47,119 nucleotides of DNA, from assembly GCA_023957275.1 (NCBI GenBank), contig JAMLHF010000034.1, positions 1 through 47,119 of the forward strand, written 5' to 3'. Origin of the DNA: Lentimicrobium sp. GTDB lineage: Bacteria > Bacteroidota > Bacteroidia > Bacteroidales > Lentimicrobiaceae. Below, piece after piece: positions 18,101 to 26,608 of this stretch. Numbering within the stretch: position 1 is the stretch's first letter; every line of letters starts with the position of its first letter. The notes under the pieces were generated by a model. The model saw nothing but the letters and a program-made list of their open reading frames with translations, did not search any database and was not told the origin of the DNA. The position numbers were made by a program, and so were the translations under genes.

Positions 18101-18237
18101 CCTTTTCCGTTGCTGATTGTCGTCATTCCCTGATCAGGTTTAGCGGTTGCGGATTGAAATGAATGAAAGAAACCCAGGGCAATGGCGGCTGCCATGACAA
18201 ATAGCAGGCTGAAGGCCAGAAAAATATACTTTTTCAT
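12157..18237 (-). CDS. Alpha-2-macroglobulin family protein
   Basis: 2026 residues. A basic N-terminus and one hydrophobic segment (about 4-23) give a signal or membrane anchor to the periplasm. A helical region (about 35-380) is followed by a chain of beta-sandwich MG domains including MG2 (about 610-710), a bait-like segment, the A2M domain near TPNLPRFFREGDKM (about 1310) and a helical toroid (about 1465-1790). At the place of the CxEQ thioester the sequence reads LPYLAGQTHENSDAVFNRLY, so no thioester can form. Bacterial relatives are thought to trap proteases or guard the envelope. No pbpC gene, the usual enterobacterial partner, is adjacent. The DUF3108 gene lies 105 bp upstream on the same strand. 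Confidence 0.93.
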   Translation of the reverse strand: MKKYIFLAFSLLFVMAAAIALGFFHSFQSATAKPDQGMTTISNGKGIWKTVDSLIAQGLPQSALELVNAYLPETERKGDIPEFLKASIYQLRLRSDFEENFIENYIGETEKNLSLKAEPARQVLNSMLAELYWQYYQQNRYRILDQTVVKNDQSTDMATWDARRFVEKVSQHYQASLSDAGLLQSVSLKGYDPILETAEGSKKFRPTLYDFLAHRAIDFFINDEASLTRPVRPFTMQDPGLLAEPDVFAKLNIETSDSLSFHYQALRIAQSVEKFHTGSGDPLPLMDAALKRLDFVKTNGNVKSADSLYLATLLRLEEKYRGNVVAADVIEKIARFWQEKEEGFKAPGEETGRNYVIARDWCLKAIGQYPGSDGAKNCRIILNSIEAPSLSITLGREVNPGREFPLLVNFRNTRQLWFRLIELNYDENVNVKQELYSERSAEKYLKLKSLKEWNIRLPETGDYKSHSIEAIHPATEAGYHLLIVSSNSAFDPKSSPVAMQDFWSSALSYVNRRNTDGSGVFRVLNRETGEPVKDVKIQTFTREYNYRTRSNERKNGDVYRSDAEGMFLVKSTGERNYRNLSFDFTLDNDRLVAENYFTPYRDTRWNTGEKTRTFLFTDRSIYRPGQTIYFKGIVVGSDEDNNRILTGNQSVVSIFDANGREISSLEVTSNKYGSFSGSFVLPVSGPGGQYRIDNKSGSAYFNVEEYKRPKFEVEFMPVKGSYRLNEQVTVPGRAESYTGVPVSGAVVSYRVVRSVSWPFFRFGWGFYPFHRPESEIANGTLITEPDGTFSISFTAVPDPQAQLKNNPLFTYTIYSDVTDINGETRSATTVVQVSNKALLAELSVPEIINREAGSSYKLSTTNLNGEKTPVDVSVEVFALNEPARYTRPRLWDAPDTAVYSREEFIRRLPSDVFLNEDKTPGEKGKSVFRKNYHTASDSMVSFAGLDKWDPGRYLISLSAVDAFGERVTVDKVVRIISPESKKAPANEALWAYLLTPAPKTGETIRLLTASALKNARMYFEVMMQEQSVHRERIKISQAQAVLSYKIPETFTGEVKISLTLVYDNRSYHYSTAVTVPDSRNQLNVAFETFRSPLLPGGTEKWKLKITDPGQKPLDAELLAGMYDASLDAILPHNWYFNLSEKQYNNPEWETRNAFASGTGYTLPGLTTEPVYPAIRSYDALNWFGYGMYGGFRRFAAGRTARMMKNMEESMPEAMAVTPAADDTDGLISDQTLTGPGAVKQAEPPQIRRNLNETAFFYPHLTTNAEGEVWVEFTVPEALTRWNFMGLAHTTGLRYGQFSKEVVTRKELMVTPNLPRFFREGDKMVIQTKVSSLADNPLQGTARLELFDALTMMPADAVFGNTLSSKPFELEPAGNAVVEWQIAIPEGMEAVMVRITAVAGNHSDGEEVMLPVLTNRMLVTETLPLPINGNESRSFDFSKLTEQPGGSQTLRNHRLTLEFTSNPAWYAVQALPYLAGQTHENSDAVFNRLYANSLASYIANSSPKIRAVFETWKNLSPDALLSNLEKNQELKALVLEETPWLMEGKNESEQKQRIALMFDVNRMASMQEAAKQKLQQMQSANGGWPWFEGMPESRYITQLIMTGFGRLHYLKVMDLKQDQASLEMISRASSYLNMRMTEDYNRIMKDHPKDFDKQHPGLEHLQYLFASGYLQDVIRKDDKASDALAYFGKQARKYWTSQGLYAQGMIALWAGRIGDLNTANAIMKSLLERAITHPELGMYWRDNRGGYFWHQAPVETQALLIELFEELGNDPKAVDQMKTWLLKQKQTQRWATSRATADAVYALLLHGGDWLQTGSGISVTLGGKPVEMASRDNQPEAGTGYVKTIWQGDEILPAMGKIEVSKSTAGPAWGAMYWQYFENLDKISGHDSPLKISSRLYIKSNTDAGPVLEEISGEKPVRVGHQVVVRVELRTDRDLEFVHLKSMRAAGFEPVNTLSGYRWNGGLGYYENTRDAASNFFFSYLPKGTWVFEYTLTAAQKGTFSNGINSVQCLYAPEFSAHSEGIMIEIR

Positions 18238-18342
18238 AAGAAGAATTTGTTATTTTCAATTCAAAGAAATTAATGAAATTTCAGTATCCCTCCGAAAGGG
18301 TAATTATTAGATGCAAGTTACGGCTTATTTCCATAAAAATGG

Positions 18343-19185
18343 CTATTTCTTTGATGCTGCGCCGTTTCCGTTACCTGAAGGCACTTTCGAAGAAAGGGGA
18401 TTTCTCAGGCCTTCGTAACTGACGAGTTCCATTTTGACGGAACCAACGATGACCGCCGATTTCACCATTACCGGAAGGCGGTTGAGGTCGTCGGTGATGT
18501 ACAATTCCATAGGGTAAGGCTCGCTGAATACTTCACCTTTAATAACCATGGGTTTAAATTTCAGGCAGTTAAAGGTACCTAGTTCGGTTTTCAGTTGTTC
18601 ACGCCCCAGAAAAACAATTTTGGATACGTAGAGGGAGTCGTCGAGGAAAAAGGAGAGGGGAAAGGATTCATTTGGCTTTACCCCGGTAATGTCGAGGGTA
18701 CGTGCATAATAGAAAACGGAGAGTATGTCCTGGGTGTTTTCGGGAATCTTCTTCACGGCATTCCGGCTTATGGCCAGGCCGTTGTTTTGCCTGAAGGTGA
18801 CTTCATCGTCTTTCTTGTAACCTCCTTCGCGGGTGCGGCGGATAAAATACCAGGGAATCAGTGCTTCACGGTCAATAAAGGTTTCGAAACGGTCGTCCAC
18901 TTTAAAAAAGAAGTTAAAAGCGCCTTTCGATTGCCCGGAGCCTATTACGTGGTATGTTTCACGGCCGCTTTTGGTTACCGGTTTATTCTTTACTTCGAGT
19001 TTTGCTTCACCGGCGGTGACTTTTCCGGTAAGCAGGGAATGGTAATACACCCTGAAGGTAAGTTTTTCGCCATGCCCAAAGGCAGTATTGTCAACGATCC
19101 GGTAAGTCTGGGAATAGCCCGTACCAACAATCAGTACCAACATGGTGAAAAGAAGATACCCGGATTTATTTCGCCTTTTATTCAT
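18343..19185 (-). CDS. DUF3108 domain exported protein
   Basis: 280 residues from the ATG at 19185; the frame is open for 22 more codons, but the upstream AT-rich TTTGCA-containing stretch looks like promoter rather than coding. A signal peptide covers about residues 1-26 (ending YSQ). The mature part has the DUF3108 pattern: a conserved GEKLTFRVYYHSL start, GRETYHVIGSGQS, the pair DDRFETFID, and a C-terminal YITDDLNRLPVMV strand. The function of this beta-rich periplasmic family is unknown. It precedes the alpha-2-macroglobulin gene and may share its transcript. Confidence 0.88.
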   Translation of the reverse strand: MNKRRNKSGYLLFTMLVLIVGTGYSQTYRIVDNTAFGHGEKLTFRVYYHSLLTGKVTAGEAKLEVKNKPVTKSGRETYHVIGSGQSKGAFNFFFKVDDRFETFIDREALIPWYFIRRTREGGYKKDDEVTFRQNNGLAISRNAVKKIPENTQDILSVFYYARTLDITGVKPNESFPLSFFLDDSLYVSKIVFLGREQLKTELGTFNCLKFKPMVIKGEVFSEPYPMELYITDDLNRLPVMVKSAVIVGSVKMELVSYEGLRNPLSSKVPSGNGNGAASKK

Positions 19186-19419
19186 CAGTCCTGTTTTCTG
19201 CAAAGTTTGCAAAAAGTGTTCCAAAACGGGGAATTGCCTTTTGTTTAACAAATAAACAGGACCAATGTTACTTGTAAAAAGGAGAATCGGGTGTATTCAG
19301 TATTACACAGAAACAGCTGTTCCGTCAGCAGATGGAACCTTGAAGCAATCGGTTCGGGAATGCACGGGCGGATGATTGGATATACAGACTATTGCGGGGC
19401 GCGGAGGATAAAGATCCTG

Positions 19420-22203
19420 TTACACCACTACATTCACGATCTTTCCCGGCACCACGATAACCTTCCTGGGCGGCTTTCCTTCGAGCCATTTGGCCGATTC
19501 CGGTGCCGATACCACGGCTTTCTCTATTTCGGGAACCGGAAGGCCCAGCGGCAGTTCAAGCCTGAAACGCATTTTTCCGTTGAATGAAACAGGATACTCG
19601 AAGGTGTTTTCCACAATGTAACTTTCATTGAATTCAGGGAATGCAACTTGTGTCACACTTCCTGAGTTGCCGAGCAAACTCCATAATTCTTCTGCAATAT
19701 GCGGGGCATAGGGCGATATCAGTATGGTAAGTTCGCTCAGGATGCTTCTGTTGTTGCATTTAAGGTCGGTAAGCTCATTCACACAGATCATAAACGAACT
19801 CACCGCGGTGTTGAACGAAAACCGTTCGATATCATCCTGCACTTTTTTAATTGTCTTATGCAGTACTTTCAGCTCCGCTGCCGATGGAGCGCCTTCGCTG
19901 ACGTTAAAGTTATTGTCGAAATCGTGGTAAAGTTTCCAGAGTTTACGGATAAACCTGAAAACGCCTTCAATGCCGTTGGTATCCCAGGGCTTCGACTGCT
20001 CGAGCGGGCCCAGGAACATTTCGTACAAACGCAGGGTATCGGCACCGTAACGCTCGATAAGGTCATCGGGATTTTGTACGTTGTACTTCGATTTCGACAT
20101 CTTCTCCACTTCCCAGCCACACATGTATTTTCCGTCTTCAAGTATAAAATCAGCTCCTTCGAACTGGGGTTGCCAGCGGATAAACGCTTGTATGTCAAGA
20201 ACATCGTTGTGTACAATATTTACATCTACATGAATGGCCTGAACGTCATAGTCTTTTTTCAGGTTGTAGCTCACAAACTTGTTGGTTCCCGTTACCCTGT
20301 AAACAAAATTGGAACGCCCCTGAATCATTCCCTGGTTGATGAGTTTCTTAAACGGCTCATCTTCAATGGCAAGCCCGATGTCAAACAGGAACTTATTCCA
20401 GAAACGCGCGTAGATCAGGTGGCCGGTGGCATGTTCGGCCCCTCCCATGTAAAGATCCACGCTTTTCCAGTACCCGTTGGCTTCTTTTGAAAAGTATTCC
20501 CGATCGTTGCGGGGGTCCATGTAACGGAGATAGTAACCGCTTGATCCGGCAAATCCGGGCATGGTGTTGGTTTCGAGAGGAAACCCTTCTTTGGTTGTCC
20601 AGTTTTTTGCACGGGCAAGAGGGGGTTCGCCTGATTCGGTAGGGAGATAGGCATCCACTTCCGGCAGTTCGAGCGGCAGTTCTTCTTCGCTCAGGGTATA
20701 AGGCATGCCGTCTTTGTAATAAACCGGGAATGGCTCCCCCCAGTAGCGCTGCCGGCTGAAAATGGCATCGCGTAGCCTGAAATTCACCTTTCCGTAGCCA
20801 ATCCCCATCTCTTCTATTTTCCGGATGGTGGTGGTGATGGCTTCTTTTACTTCAAGACCGGTGATGAAGCCGCTGTTGATCATCACCCCCTCTTTGGAGT
20901 CGTAGGAATCTTCCCATTCCGACGGATCGACCGGTGTTTCGCCCTGACGGGAAACCACCTGGCGGACGGGCAATCCGAAATGCCGTGCAAAGGCAAAGTC
21001 GCGGCTGTCGTGGCCCGGCACTGCCATAATGGCTCCGGTTCCGTAGCCCATCAGCACGTAATCGGCCACCCAGATGGGAATTTCTTCGCCATTCAGCGGA
21101 TTGATGGCATAGGCGCCGGTAAATTCACCGGTAACTTTTTTCACCTCGGTCATGCGTTCGCGTTCGCTGCGGTTTTTGGCCCATTGCACATATTCTTCCA
21201 CCCTGGCGCGGCATCCGGGTGTGGTGATGGCTTCAACAAACGGATGCTCCGGGGCAAGCACCATAAACGTTACCCCGAACATGGTATCGGCCCGGGTGGT
21301 GAATATTTCCAGTTTCTGATCGAATCCTTTAATGGCGAACTCCGCTGAGCAGCCTTCCGAACGACCGATCCAGTTGCGCTGTATCTCTTTGAGTGATTCC
21401 GGCCAGTCGATGTGGTCGAGGCCGTCGAGCAGGCGGTCGGCATAGGCGGTGATGCGCAGCAGCCATTGTTTCATGGTTTTGCGTTCAACCGGGTGCCCTC
21501 CGCGCACCGAAAATCCGTCGCTTACCTCGTCGTTGGCCAGCACCGTACCCAGGGCAGGGCACCAGTTTACCATGGTGTCTGCCAGATAAGCCAGGCGATA
21601 GTTCATCAGCACCTGCTGCTGCTGTGGTTCATTCATCGAATGCCATTCCGCGGCAGTGAATACCGGGGTATCGCTGCATGCCGCCTCAACCCCCGCAATG
21701 CCCGATTTTTCGAATGCCGCAATCAGGGTGCTGACAGGCTCCGCTTTATGGGTGATTTTGTTATACCATGAGTGGAAAAGCTGCACAAAGGTCCATTGGG
21801 TCCATTTGTAATACGCCGGATCGCTGGTGCGCACCTCGCGGTCCCAGTCGTATGAGAAGCCGATTTTATCCAGCTGCTCCCGGTAGCGGGCTATATTTTT
21901 TTCCGTTGTTACGGCAGGATGCGTGCCGGTTTGTATGGCATATTGCTCGGCCGGAAGCCCGTATGCATCGTAACCCATGGGATGCAATACATTATAGCCC
22001 TTCAGCCGCTTGTAACGTGCATAAATATCGGAGGCAATATAACCCAGCGGATGCCCTACATGCAGCCCGGCACCCGAAGGATAAGGGAACATGTCGAGTA
22101 CATAATATTTTGGTTTACTGTGGTCAATATCAGTTTTGTAAGTCTTGTTTTCAGCCCAGAATTGCTGCCACTTTTTTTCTATTTCCCGGTAGTTGTAATC
22201 CAT
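19420..22203 (-). CDS. leuS: Leucyl-tRNA synthetase
   Basis: 927 residues, class I synthetase that charges tRNA-Leu. The HIGH-type motif is HVGH in [16 protein letters not shown] near residue 50; the editing domain (CP1) lies at about 230-440 with the conserved T-rich [15 protein letters not shown] is present near residue 690 ([10 protein letters not shown]); the anticodon-binding helices and a C-terminal domain follow. The enzyme is about 60 residues longer than E. coli LeuS, as in many Bacteroidota. Single gene with its own promoter, divergent from ftsX. Confidence 0.97.
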   Translation of the reverse strand: MDYNYREIEKKWQQFWAENKTYKTDIDHSKPKYYVLDMFPYPSGAGLHVGHPLGYIASDIYARYKRLKGYNVLHPMGYDAYGLPAEQYAIQTGTHPAVTTEKNIARYREQLDKIGFSYDWDREVRTSDPAYYKWTQWTFVQLFHSWYNKITHKAEPVSTLIAAFEKSGIAGVEAACSDTPVFTAAEWHSMNEPQQQQVLMNYRLAYLADTMVNWCPALGTVLANDEVSDGFSVRGGHPVERKTMKQWLLRITAYADRLLDGLDHIDWPESLKEIQRNWIGRSEGCSAEFAIKGFDQKLEIFTTRADTMFGVTFMVLAPEHPFVEAITTPGCRARVEEYVQWAKNRSERERMTEVKKVTGEFTGAYAINPLNGEEIPIWVADYVLMGYGTGAIMAVPGHDSRDFAFARHFGLPVRQVVSRQGETPVDPSEWEDSYDSKEGVMINSGFITGLEVKEAITTTIRKIEEMGIGYGKVNFRLRDAIFSRQRYWGEPFPVYYKDGMPYTLSEEELPLELPEVDAYLPTESGEPPLARAKNWTTKEGFPLETNTMPGFAGSSGYYLRYMDPRNDREYFSKEANGYWKSVDLYMGGAEHATGHLIYARFWNKFLFDIGLAIEDEPFKKLINQGMIQGRSNFVYRVTGTNKFVSYNLKKDYDVQAIHVDVNIVHNDVLDIQAFIRWQPQFEGADFILEDGKYMCGWEVEKMSKSKYNVQNPDDLIERYGADTLRLYEMFLGPLEQSKPWDTNGIEGVFRFIRKLWKLYHDFDNNFNVSEGAPSAAELKVLHKTIKKVQDDIERFSFNTAVSSFMICVNELTDLKCNNRSILSELTILISPYAPHIAEELWSLLGNSGSVTQVAFPEFNESYIVENTFEYPVSFNGKMRFRLELPLGLPVPEIEKAVVSAPESAKWLEGKPPRKVIVVPGKIVNVVV

Positions 22204-22226
22204 TGGTCGCTTTCTTTATAAGGGTG

Positions 22227-22234
22227 CAAAGGTA
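22227..22234 (-). promoter_or_regulatory. -7 box for leuS
   Basis: TACCTTTG on the minus strand matches TAnnTTTG, 24 bp before the leuS ATG. A weaker TACCTTCG at 22470-22477 on the plus strand could serve ftsX. Otherwise nothing is recognised in the 290-bp gap. Confidence 0.55.
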
Positions 22235-22493
22235 GGAAGAATATGGCATTCAATTTTTGCGGGATGAAAGTCCCTGTTTATAGTCCCGGTTACTTTGCAT
22301 TGTTCATTAAATGAATTGCTGTTTTTAACCATTCCGATCGCCTTCGGGATATCAAAGCTTCTGATAGTACCAAAGTTTTTAAAATATTTAGCGCCCGGAT
22401 AGCCCAGGGAGGTATCTTTTCCGCATTTCGTCATCCCTGATTTAAACAGGACAGAACAGATTTTTTTTCTACCTTCGCAGCATAAACCTGCTT

Positions 22494-23369
22494 ATGTCGC
22501 GCCACGAAGATAAACTCAGCCGCAGGCGGTTGCAAACCTCCACCGCCACTACCATCATCAGCATCTCCCTGGTGCTGTTTATGCTTGGCCTGCTTGGTCT
22601 TATCGTGCTGCATGCACAGAAACTCTCCAATTATGTCAGGGAGAACATCGGTTTCTCGGTAATCATCAAGGAAGAGGTAAAAGAGGCCGGCATCATTGAG
22701 TTCCAGAAAAAGCTGGACCTTGAAGATTTTGTGAAGTCCACCGAATATATTACCCGCGAAAAAGCCGCCGAAGACCTGACCAAGGAACTGGGCGAGGATT
22801 TTGTGGATTTCCTGGGATATAACCCGCTGCTGGCTTCGATCGACATCAGGCTGAAGGCGGATTACGCCAACAACGACAGTTTGAAGATGCTCGAAAACCG
22901 GCTGATTGCCAACCCCATCGTGAAGGAGGTTTTTTATCATAAATCACTGGTAGAGCTGGTAAATCAGAATATCCGCAGGATCAGCGTCGTGATTCTTGCA
23001 TTTACACTGGTGCTTCTGCTGATCTCCGTCGCGCTGATCAACAACACCATCCGCCTGAGCGTATACAGCAAACGGTTTATTATCCGGAGCATGCAACTGG
23101 TGGGCGCCACGCAGCGCTTTATCCGCAAGCCCTTCCTGCTGAAGAGCCTGCTGCACGGGTTTCTGAGCGCCCTGATCGCCATTGTGCTGCTGGGCGTTGT
23201 ACTGTACTTCTCGCGCAGGGCCCTGCCCGAACTGGTTGACATGCAGGATATCGATATGTTTCTTTCGCTGTTCGGCATTGTAACGGCGTTGGGCTTACTG
23301 ATAACGGGAGCCTCCACCTTTTTTGCCGTACGGAAATTTCTGCGCATCAGTCAGGACCGCCTTTATTAG
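22494..23369 (+). CDS. ftsX: Cell division protein FtsX
   Basis: 291 residues with the FtsX layout: a basic cytoplasmic N-terminus, first membrane helix (about 20-42), a periplasmic domain (about 43-165) and three more helices (about 168-190, 218-242, 258-280). With the ATPase FtsE it couples divisome assembly to activation of cell-wall hydrolases. The cytoplasmic loop with the SMQLVGAT-like motif that meets the ATPase is present. ftsE is not adjacent, which is usual in this phylum. First gene of ftsX-DUF3098-uppP-truB. Confidence 0.95.
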   Translation: MSRHEDKLSRRRLQTSTATTIISISLVLFMLGLLGLIVLHAQKLSNYVRENIGFSVIIKEEVKEAGIIEFQKKLDLEDFVKSTEYITREKAAEDLTKELGEDFVDFLGYNPLLASIDIRLKADYANNDSLKMLENRLIANPIVKEVFYHKSLVELVNQNIRRISVVILAFTLVLLLISVALINNTIRLSVYSKRFIIRSMQLVGATQRFIRKPFLLKSLLHGFLSALIAIVLLGVVLYFSRRALPELVDMQDIDMFLSLFGIVTALGLLITGASTFFAVRKFLRISQDRLY

Positions 23370-23461
23370 GAAGAGCCTGTTGAAAACAACGTCGCAGATG
23401 AAGTTTACGGCGGTTGTTGAAAATTATAAATGTTAATCACAGAGTTCAAAAATCAGGAACG

Positions 23462-23746
23462 ATGAATATAAAGAAATCCGATAAGGAAGTTGCCCCCAGA
23501 AAAGCGCCCGCCGCGGGCGATAAAGCCATGCAATTTGCCTTTGGCCGTGAAAATTACCGCCTGATGCTGATCGGGCTGGCAGTGATTGCCCTGGGCTTTA
23601 TCCTGATGGTGGGCGGAGGATCTGACGATCCTTACGTGTTCAACGAAGGCATGTTTAATTTCCGGAGGCTTACCCTGGCCCCGCTGCTGATACTGGCCGG
23701 GTATGTGATTGAAATTTTCGCGATTATGAAAAAACCGCGCGACTAA
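23462..23746 (+). CDS. DUF3098 membrane protein
   Basis: 94 residues from the ATG at 23462, which follows AGGAACG; the frame is open upstream to 23414, but that would extend before the ribosome site. Two membrane helices (about 36-53 and 68-87), a FAFGRENYRLM motif before the first helix and a G-rich loop GGGSDDPYVFNEGMFNFRR between them are typical of DUF3098. The function is unknown. The gene sits between ftsX and uppP, a Bacteroidota gene order that suggests a role in the envelope or division. Confidence 0.9.
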   Translation: MNIKKSDKEVAPRKAPAAGDKAMQFAFGRENYRLMLIGLAVIALGFILMVGGGSDDPYVFNEGMFNFRRLTLAPLLILAGYVIEIFAIMKKPRD

Positions 23747-23749
23747 GCA

Positions 23750-24529
23750 ATGACAGTTATCGAGGCCATCATCATTGCGATTGTCGAAGGAATTACCGAG
23801 TTCCTTCCCGTCTCTTCCACAGGCCATATGATCATTACCCAGGAGCTGCTGGGGATGAAGATCGATGATTTCGTAAAGGCTTTTACCGTTAATATTCAGT
23901 TCGGGGCCATCCTCTCGGTGGTCGTGCTTTACTGGAAGCGGTTTTTCCAGAGCCTTCAGTTTTACTATAAACTCTTTGTTGCCTTTATTCCGGCCGCCGT
24001 TATTGGTTTCCTGGCCGGTGACTTTATCGACTCCATGCTCGAAAGCGTGGTGGTGGTGGCCGTTATGCTGGTGCTTGGAGGCGTTGTGCTGGTGTTCGTT
24101 GACAAGTGGTTCAACAAACCGGTTGCCGATCAGACCGTTACCTATCCGACGGCATTCAAAATCGGACTTTTTCAGTGCATCGCCATGATTCCCGGTGTTT
24201 CGCGTTCGGCGGCAACCATTATCGGGGGTATGACCCAGAAACTCGACCGCAAAACCGCCGCCGAATTTTCATTTTTCCTGGCCGTGCCCACCATGTTTGC
24301 CGCGGCAGGGTATAAACTGATGCAGAATTACCAGACCATTACCGCCGAAAATATCGATATCCTGCTTATCGGGAATGCTGTAGCTTTTGTTGTGGCAATG
24401 ATTGCCATCAAATCTTTTATCAGTTTTCTTACAAAGTATGGTTTCAGGGTATTCGGATATTACCGCATTCTGGTGGGACTTGCAATTCTGATTATGATTG
24501 CCCTCGGTTACGATTTAAATATTGCCTGA
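23750..24529 (+). CDS. uppP: Undecaprenyl-diphosphatase
   Basis: 259 residues. An integral membrane enzyme that dephosphorylates undecaprenyl diphosphate so that the lipid carrier of cell-wall synthesis can be recycled; it can confer bacitracin resistance. Motifs: [15 protein letters not shown] (Glu17, Glu21 and His30 region) and the second motif [11 protein letters not shown] at about 147-157 with the catalytic Ser and Arg. Eight hydrophobic segments are visible. It starts 3 bp after DUF3098, and its TGA overlaps the truB ATG by one base. Confidence 0.97.
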   Translation: MTVIEAIIIAIVEGITEFLPVSSTGHMIITQELLGMKIDDFVKAFTVNIQFGAILSVVVLYWKRFFQSLQFYYKLFVAFIPAAVIGFLAGDFIDSMLESVVVVAVMLVLGGVVLVFVDKWFNKPVADQTVTYPTAFKIGLFQCIAMIPGVSRSAATIIGGMTQKLDRKTAAEFSFFLAVPTMFAAAGYKLMQNYQTITAENIDILLIGNAVAFVVAMIAIKSFISFLTKYGFRVFGYYRILVGLAILIMIALGYDLNIA

Positions 24530-25266
24530 TGGACTATCGTTTCGAAGAAGGGGAAGTCCTGCTGATCAATAAGCCGCTGAAATGGTCATCGTTTGATGTA
24601 ATCAACCGTTTCCGGTATTTTCTGCGCAAACAGTGCGGCATTCAGAAGATCAAGGTCGGACATGCAGGTACGCTCGATCCGCTGGCCGACGGACTGCTGA
24701 TCGTTTGTACGGGCAGGTCTACCAAACGCATCGAAGAATTTCAGGGACAGGAAAAGGAGTACACCGGCACCTTCAGGCTGGGCGCTACTACCCCTTCATT
24801 CGACCTGGAACACGAACCGGACCAAACCTTTGAAACAGGCCATATTACCCCGGAAATGATCCGGCAGGCTGCAGCAGGCCTGACCGGCGATATCATGCAG
24901 GTGCCTCCCGTGTTTTCAGCCATTAAGATCGGGGGGAAAAGAGCATACAAATTCGCGCGGAAAGATAAAGATCCTGAGTTGTCAGCCCGCCCGGTAAATA
25001 TCCGTGAATTTGAAATTACCCGTATTCAGATGCCGGAGGTTGATTTCCGGATCAGTTGCAGCAAAGGCACCTACATCCGTTCCATTGCCCGCGATTTTGG
25101 CCTGGCACTAAATAGCGGGGCCCACCTCACTGCCCTCCGGCGAACAAAAATTGGTGAATTTTTGCTGAAGGATGCATGGGAACTCGAAGAGCTGATGGCG
25201 CATATCAGAAAGTCTTATGGCACCGCATCCGGAAGCGGGGATGATGAAAAGCAGGAAGGGATGTAA
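24529..25266 (+). CDS. truB: tRNA pseudouridine-55 synthase
   Basis: 245 residues. It converts U55 of the tRNA T loop to pseudouridine. Catalytic Asp50 sits in GHAGTLDPLADG; the other motifs are YTGTFRLGATTPSFDLE and CSKGTYIRSIARDFG. A C-terminal PUA-like extension is short or missing, as in related Bacteroidota. Its start codon overlaps the uppP stop (TGATG), implying translational coupling. In many relatives queA follows; here no queA is seen and the 241-bp gap to trpS shows no coding frame. Confidence 0.97.
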   Translation: MDYRFEEGEVLLINKPLKWSSFDVINRFRYFLRKQCGIQKIKVGHAGTLDPLADGLLIVCTGRSTKRIEEFQGQEKEYTGTFRLGATTPSFDLEHEPDQTFETGHITPEMIRQAAAGLTGDIMQVPPVFSAIKIGGKRAYKFARKDKDPELSARPVNIREFEITRIQMPEVDFRISCSKGTYIRSIARDFGLALNSGAHLTALRRTKIGEFLLKDAWELEELMAHIRKSYGTASGSGDDEKQEGM

Positions 25267-25507
25267 CATTTTCGGGCGTATACATCCTGAACTTTAATCT
25301 TGTCAGGTAATCAGAATCAGATACTTCGATCGCAAATCAAAAGGAAATGAATTACAGGATTTTTCCGAAGGCGACAGTCCTGACAGGCAGAATGTGAAGG
25401 AAAAAAGGGATAACCGGGGTTCCCCTCAAAAATTCAATTGTTCAGTAATGTCTGGTATGCATTGATTAATCCGGGTTTGGTGAAACGGACCATAGCCGGA
25501 TGCCAGC

Positions 25508-26503
25508 TCAGAAACTTTTAAACCCGATAATTTCCCTTACCTCCCGGATGGTTTGTCCGGCACTGGCATGGGCTTTTTCTTTACCCATATTTACCACCCT
25601 GCGCAGGTAGTTGTCGTCAGCGGCGAGTTCGCGCATCTTTTCACGGAAAGGCTCTGTAAAGGCGATGGCATCTTCGGCCAGTTGTTTTTTCATGTCCCCG
25701 TAACGGATGCGGCATTCGTTGTATGCCTCCTCGAAATGCGCGAGGGTTTCGGGCGCTGAGAGCGCTTTCATCAGGGCGAAGATATTTTCGATGGCCTGAG
25801 GTTTGGGCTGGTTGGGCTCGGTGGGGCCGCTGTCGGTAACGGCTTTCATAATCTTTTTGCGGATAACGGCCGGCTCGTCGTTCAGGAAGATGGCATTGCC
25901 TTCGCCTTCCGACTTGCCCATTTTGGTGCTGCCGTCGAGGCCGGGGATTTTTATCAGCTGCTCGCCGAAGTTATAGGCCACCGGCTCGGGGAAATAATCC
26001 ACCTTATACAGGCGGTTAAAGCGGTTGGCAAAGGTGCGGGTCATCTCGAGGTGCTGTTCCTGGTCTTTGCCTACGGGTACCTTGTGCGCTTTGTGGATGA
26101 TGATGTCGGCGGCCATCAGCGTCGGGTAGGTCAGCAATCCGGCGTTGATGTTGTCGGGTTGTGAGCGGGCTTTGTCCTTGAAGGAGGTCACACGCTCCAG
26201 CTCGCCCAGGTAGGCGTTCATATTGAGGAACAGATAGAGTTCGGCGGTTTCGGGCAGGTCGCTCTGCAGGTAAAGGGTCGCCTTTTCGGGATCGAGCCCG
26301 GCAGCCAGGTAGTCAATCAGCACACTTTTTACATTGCCATGCAGGTCGGCAGGGGTAGGGTGGGTGGTAAGAGAGTGGTAATCAGCAATAAAGAAATAGC
26401 AGTTATTTTCATTCTGCATTTTGATAAAATTCTTCAGTGCCCCGAAATAATTACCGAGGTGAAGGTTTCCTGTGGGCCTGATGCCGCTGACAACTGTATC
26501 CAT
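25508..26503 (-). CDS. trpS: Tryptophanyl-tRNA synthetase
   Basis: 331 residues, class I synthetase that charges tRNA-Trp. The HIGH-type motif is PTGNLHLGNYFGAL near residues 11-24; KMSKS appears as TKMGKS near residue 193, followed by a Rossmann core and helical anticodon-binding C-terminus. Length and motifs are normal. Expressed from its own -7 box, 51 bp upstream, and separated from rng by 105 bp. Confidence 0.97.
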   Translation of the reverse strand: MDTVVSGIRPTGNLHLGNYFGALKNFIKMQNENNCYFFIADYHSLTTHPTPADLHGNVKSVLIDYLAAGLDPEKATLYLQSDLPETAELYLFLNMNAYLGELERVTSFKDKARSQPDNINAGLLTYPTLMAADIIIHKAHKVPVGKDQEQHLEMTRTFANRFNRLYKVDYFPEPVAYNFGEQLIKIPGLDGSTKMGKSEGEGNAIFLNDEPAVIRKKIMKAVTDSGPTEPNQPKPQAIENIFALMKALSAPETLAHFEEAYNECRIRYGDMKKQLAEDAIAFTEPFREKMRELAADDNYLRRVVNMGKEKAHASAGQTIREVREIIGFKSF

Positions 26504-26553
26504 AACAATGTTTGGGTAAAAAAATCCGGACTCTTATCGCTGAAAGCCCGGTA

Positions 26554-26561
26554 CAAAAATA
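26554..26561 (-). promoter_or_regulatory. -7 box for trpS
   Basis: TATTTTTG on the minus strand matches TAnnTTTG. The inferred start near 26547 gives a leader of about 45 nt. Confidence 0.5.
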
Positions 26562-26608
26562 CTGCGAAAATCTTTAGGAAACTGCTTTTATACAGAACGG
26601 GCGGTTCC

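Noticed and set aside
22216-22434. Minus-strand frame of 72 residues between leuS and ftsX
   Set aside because: Its last codons are the leuS -7 box and leader. No homology is recognised; a remnant cannot be excluded.
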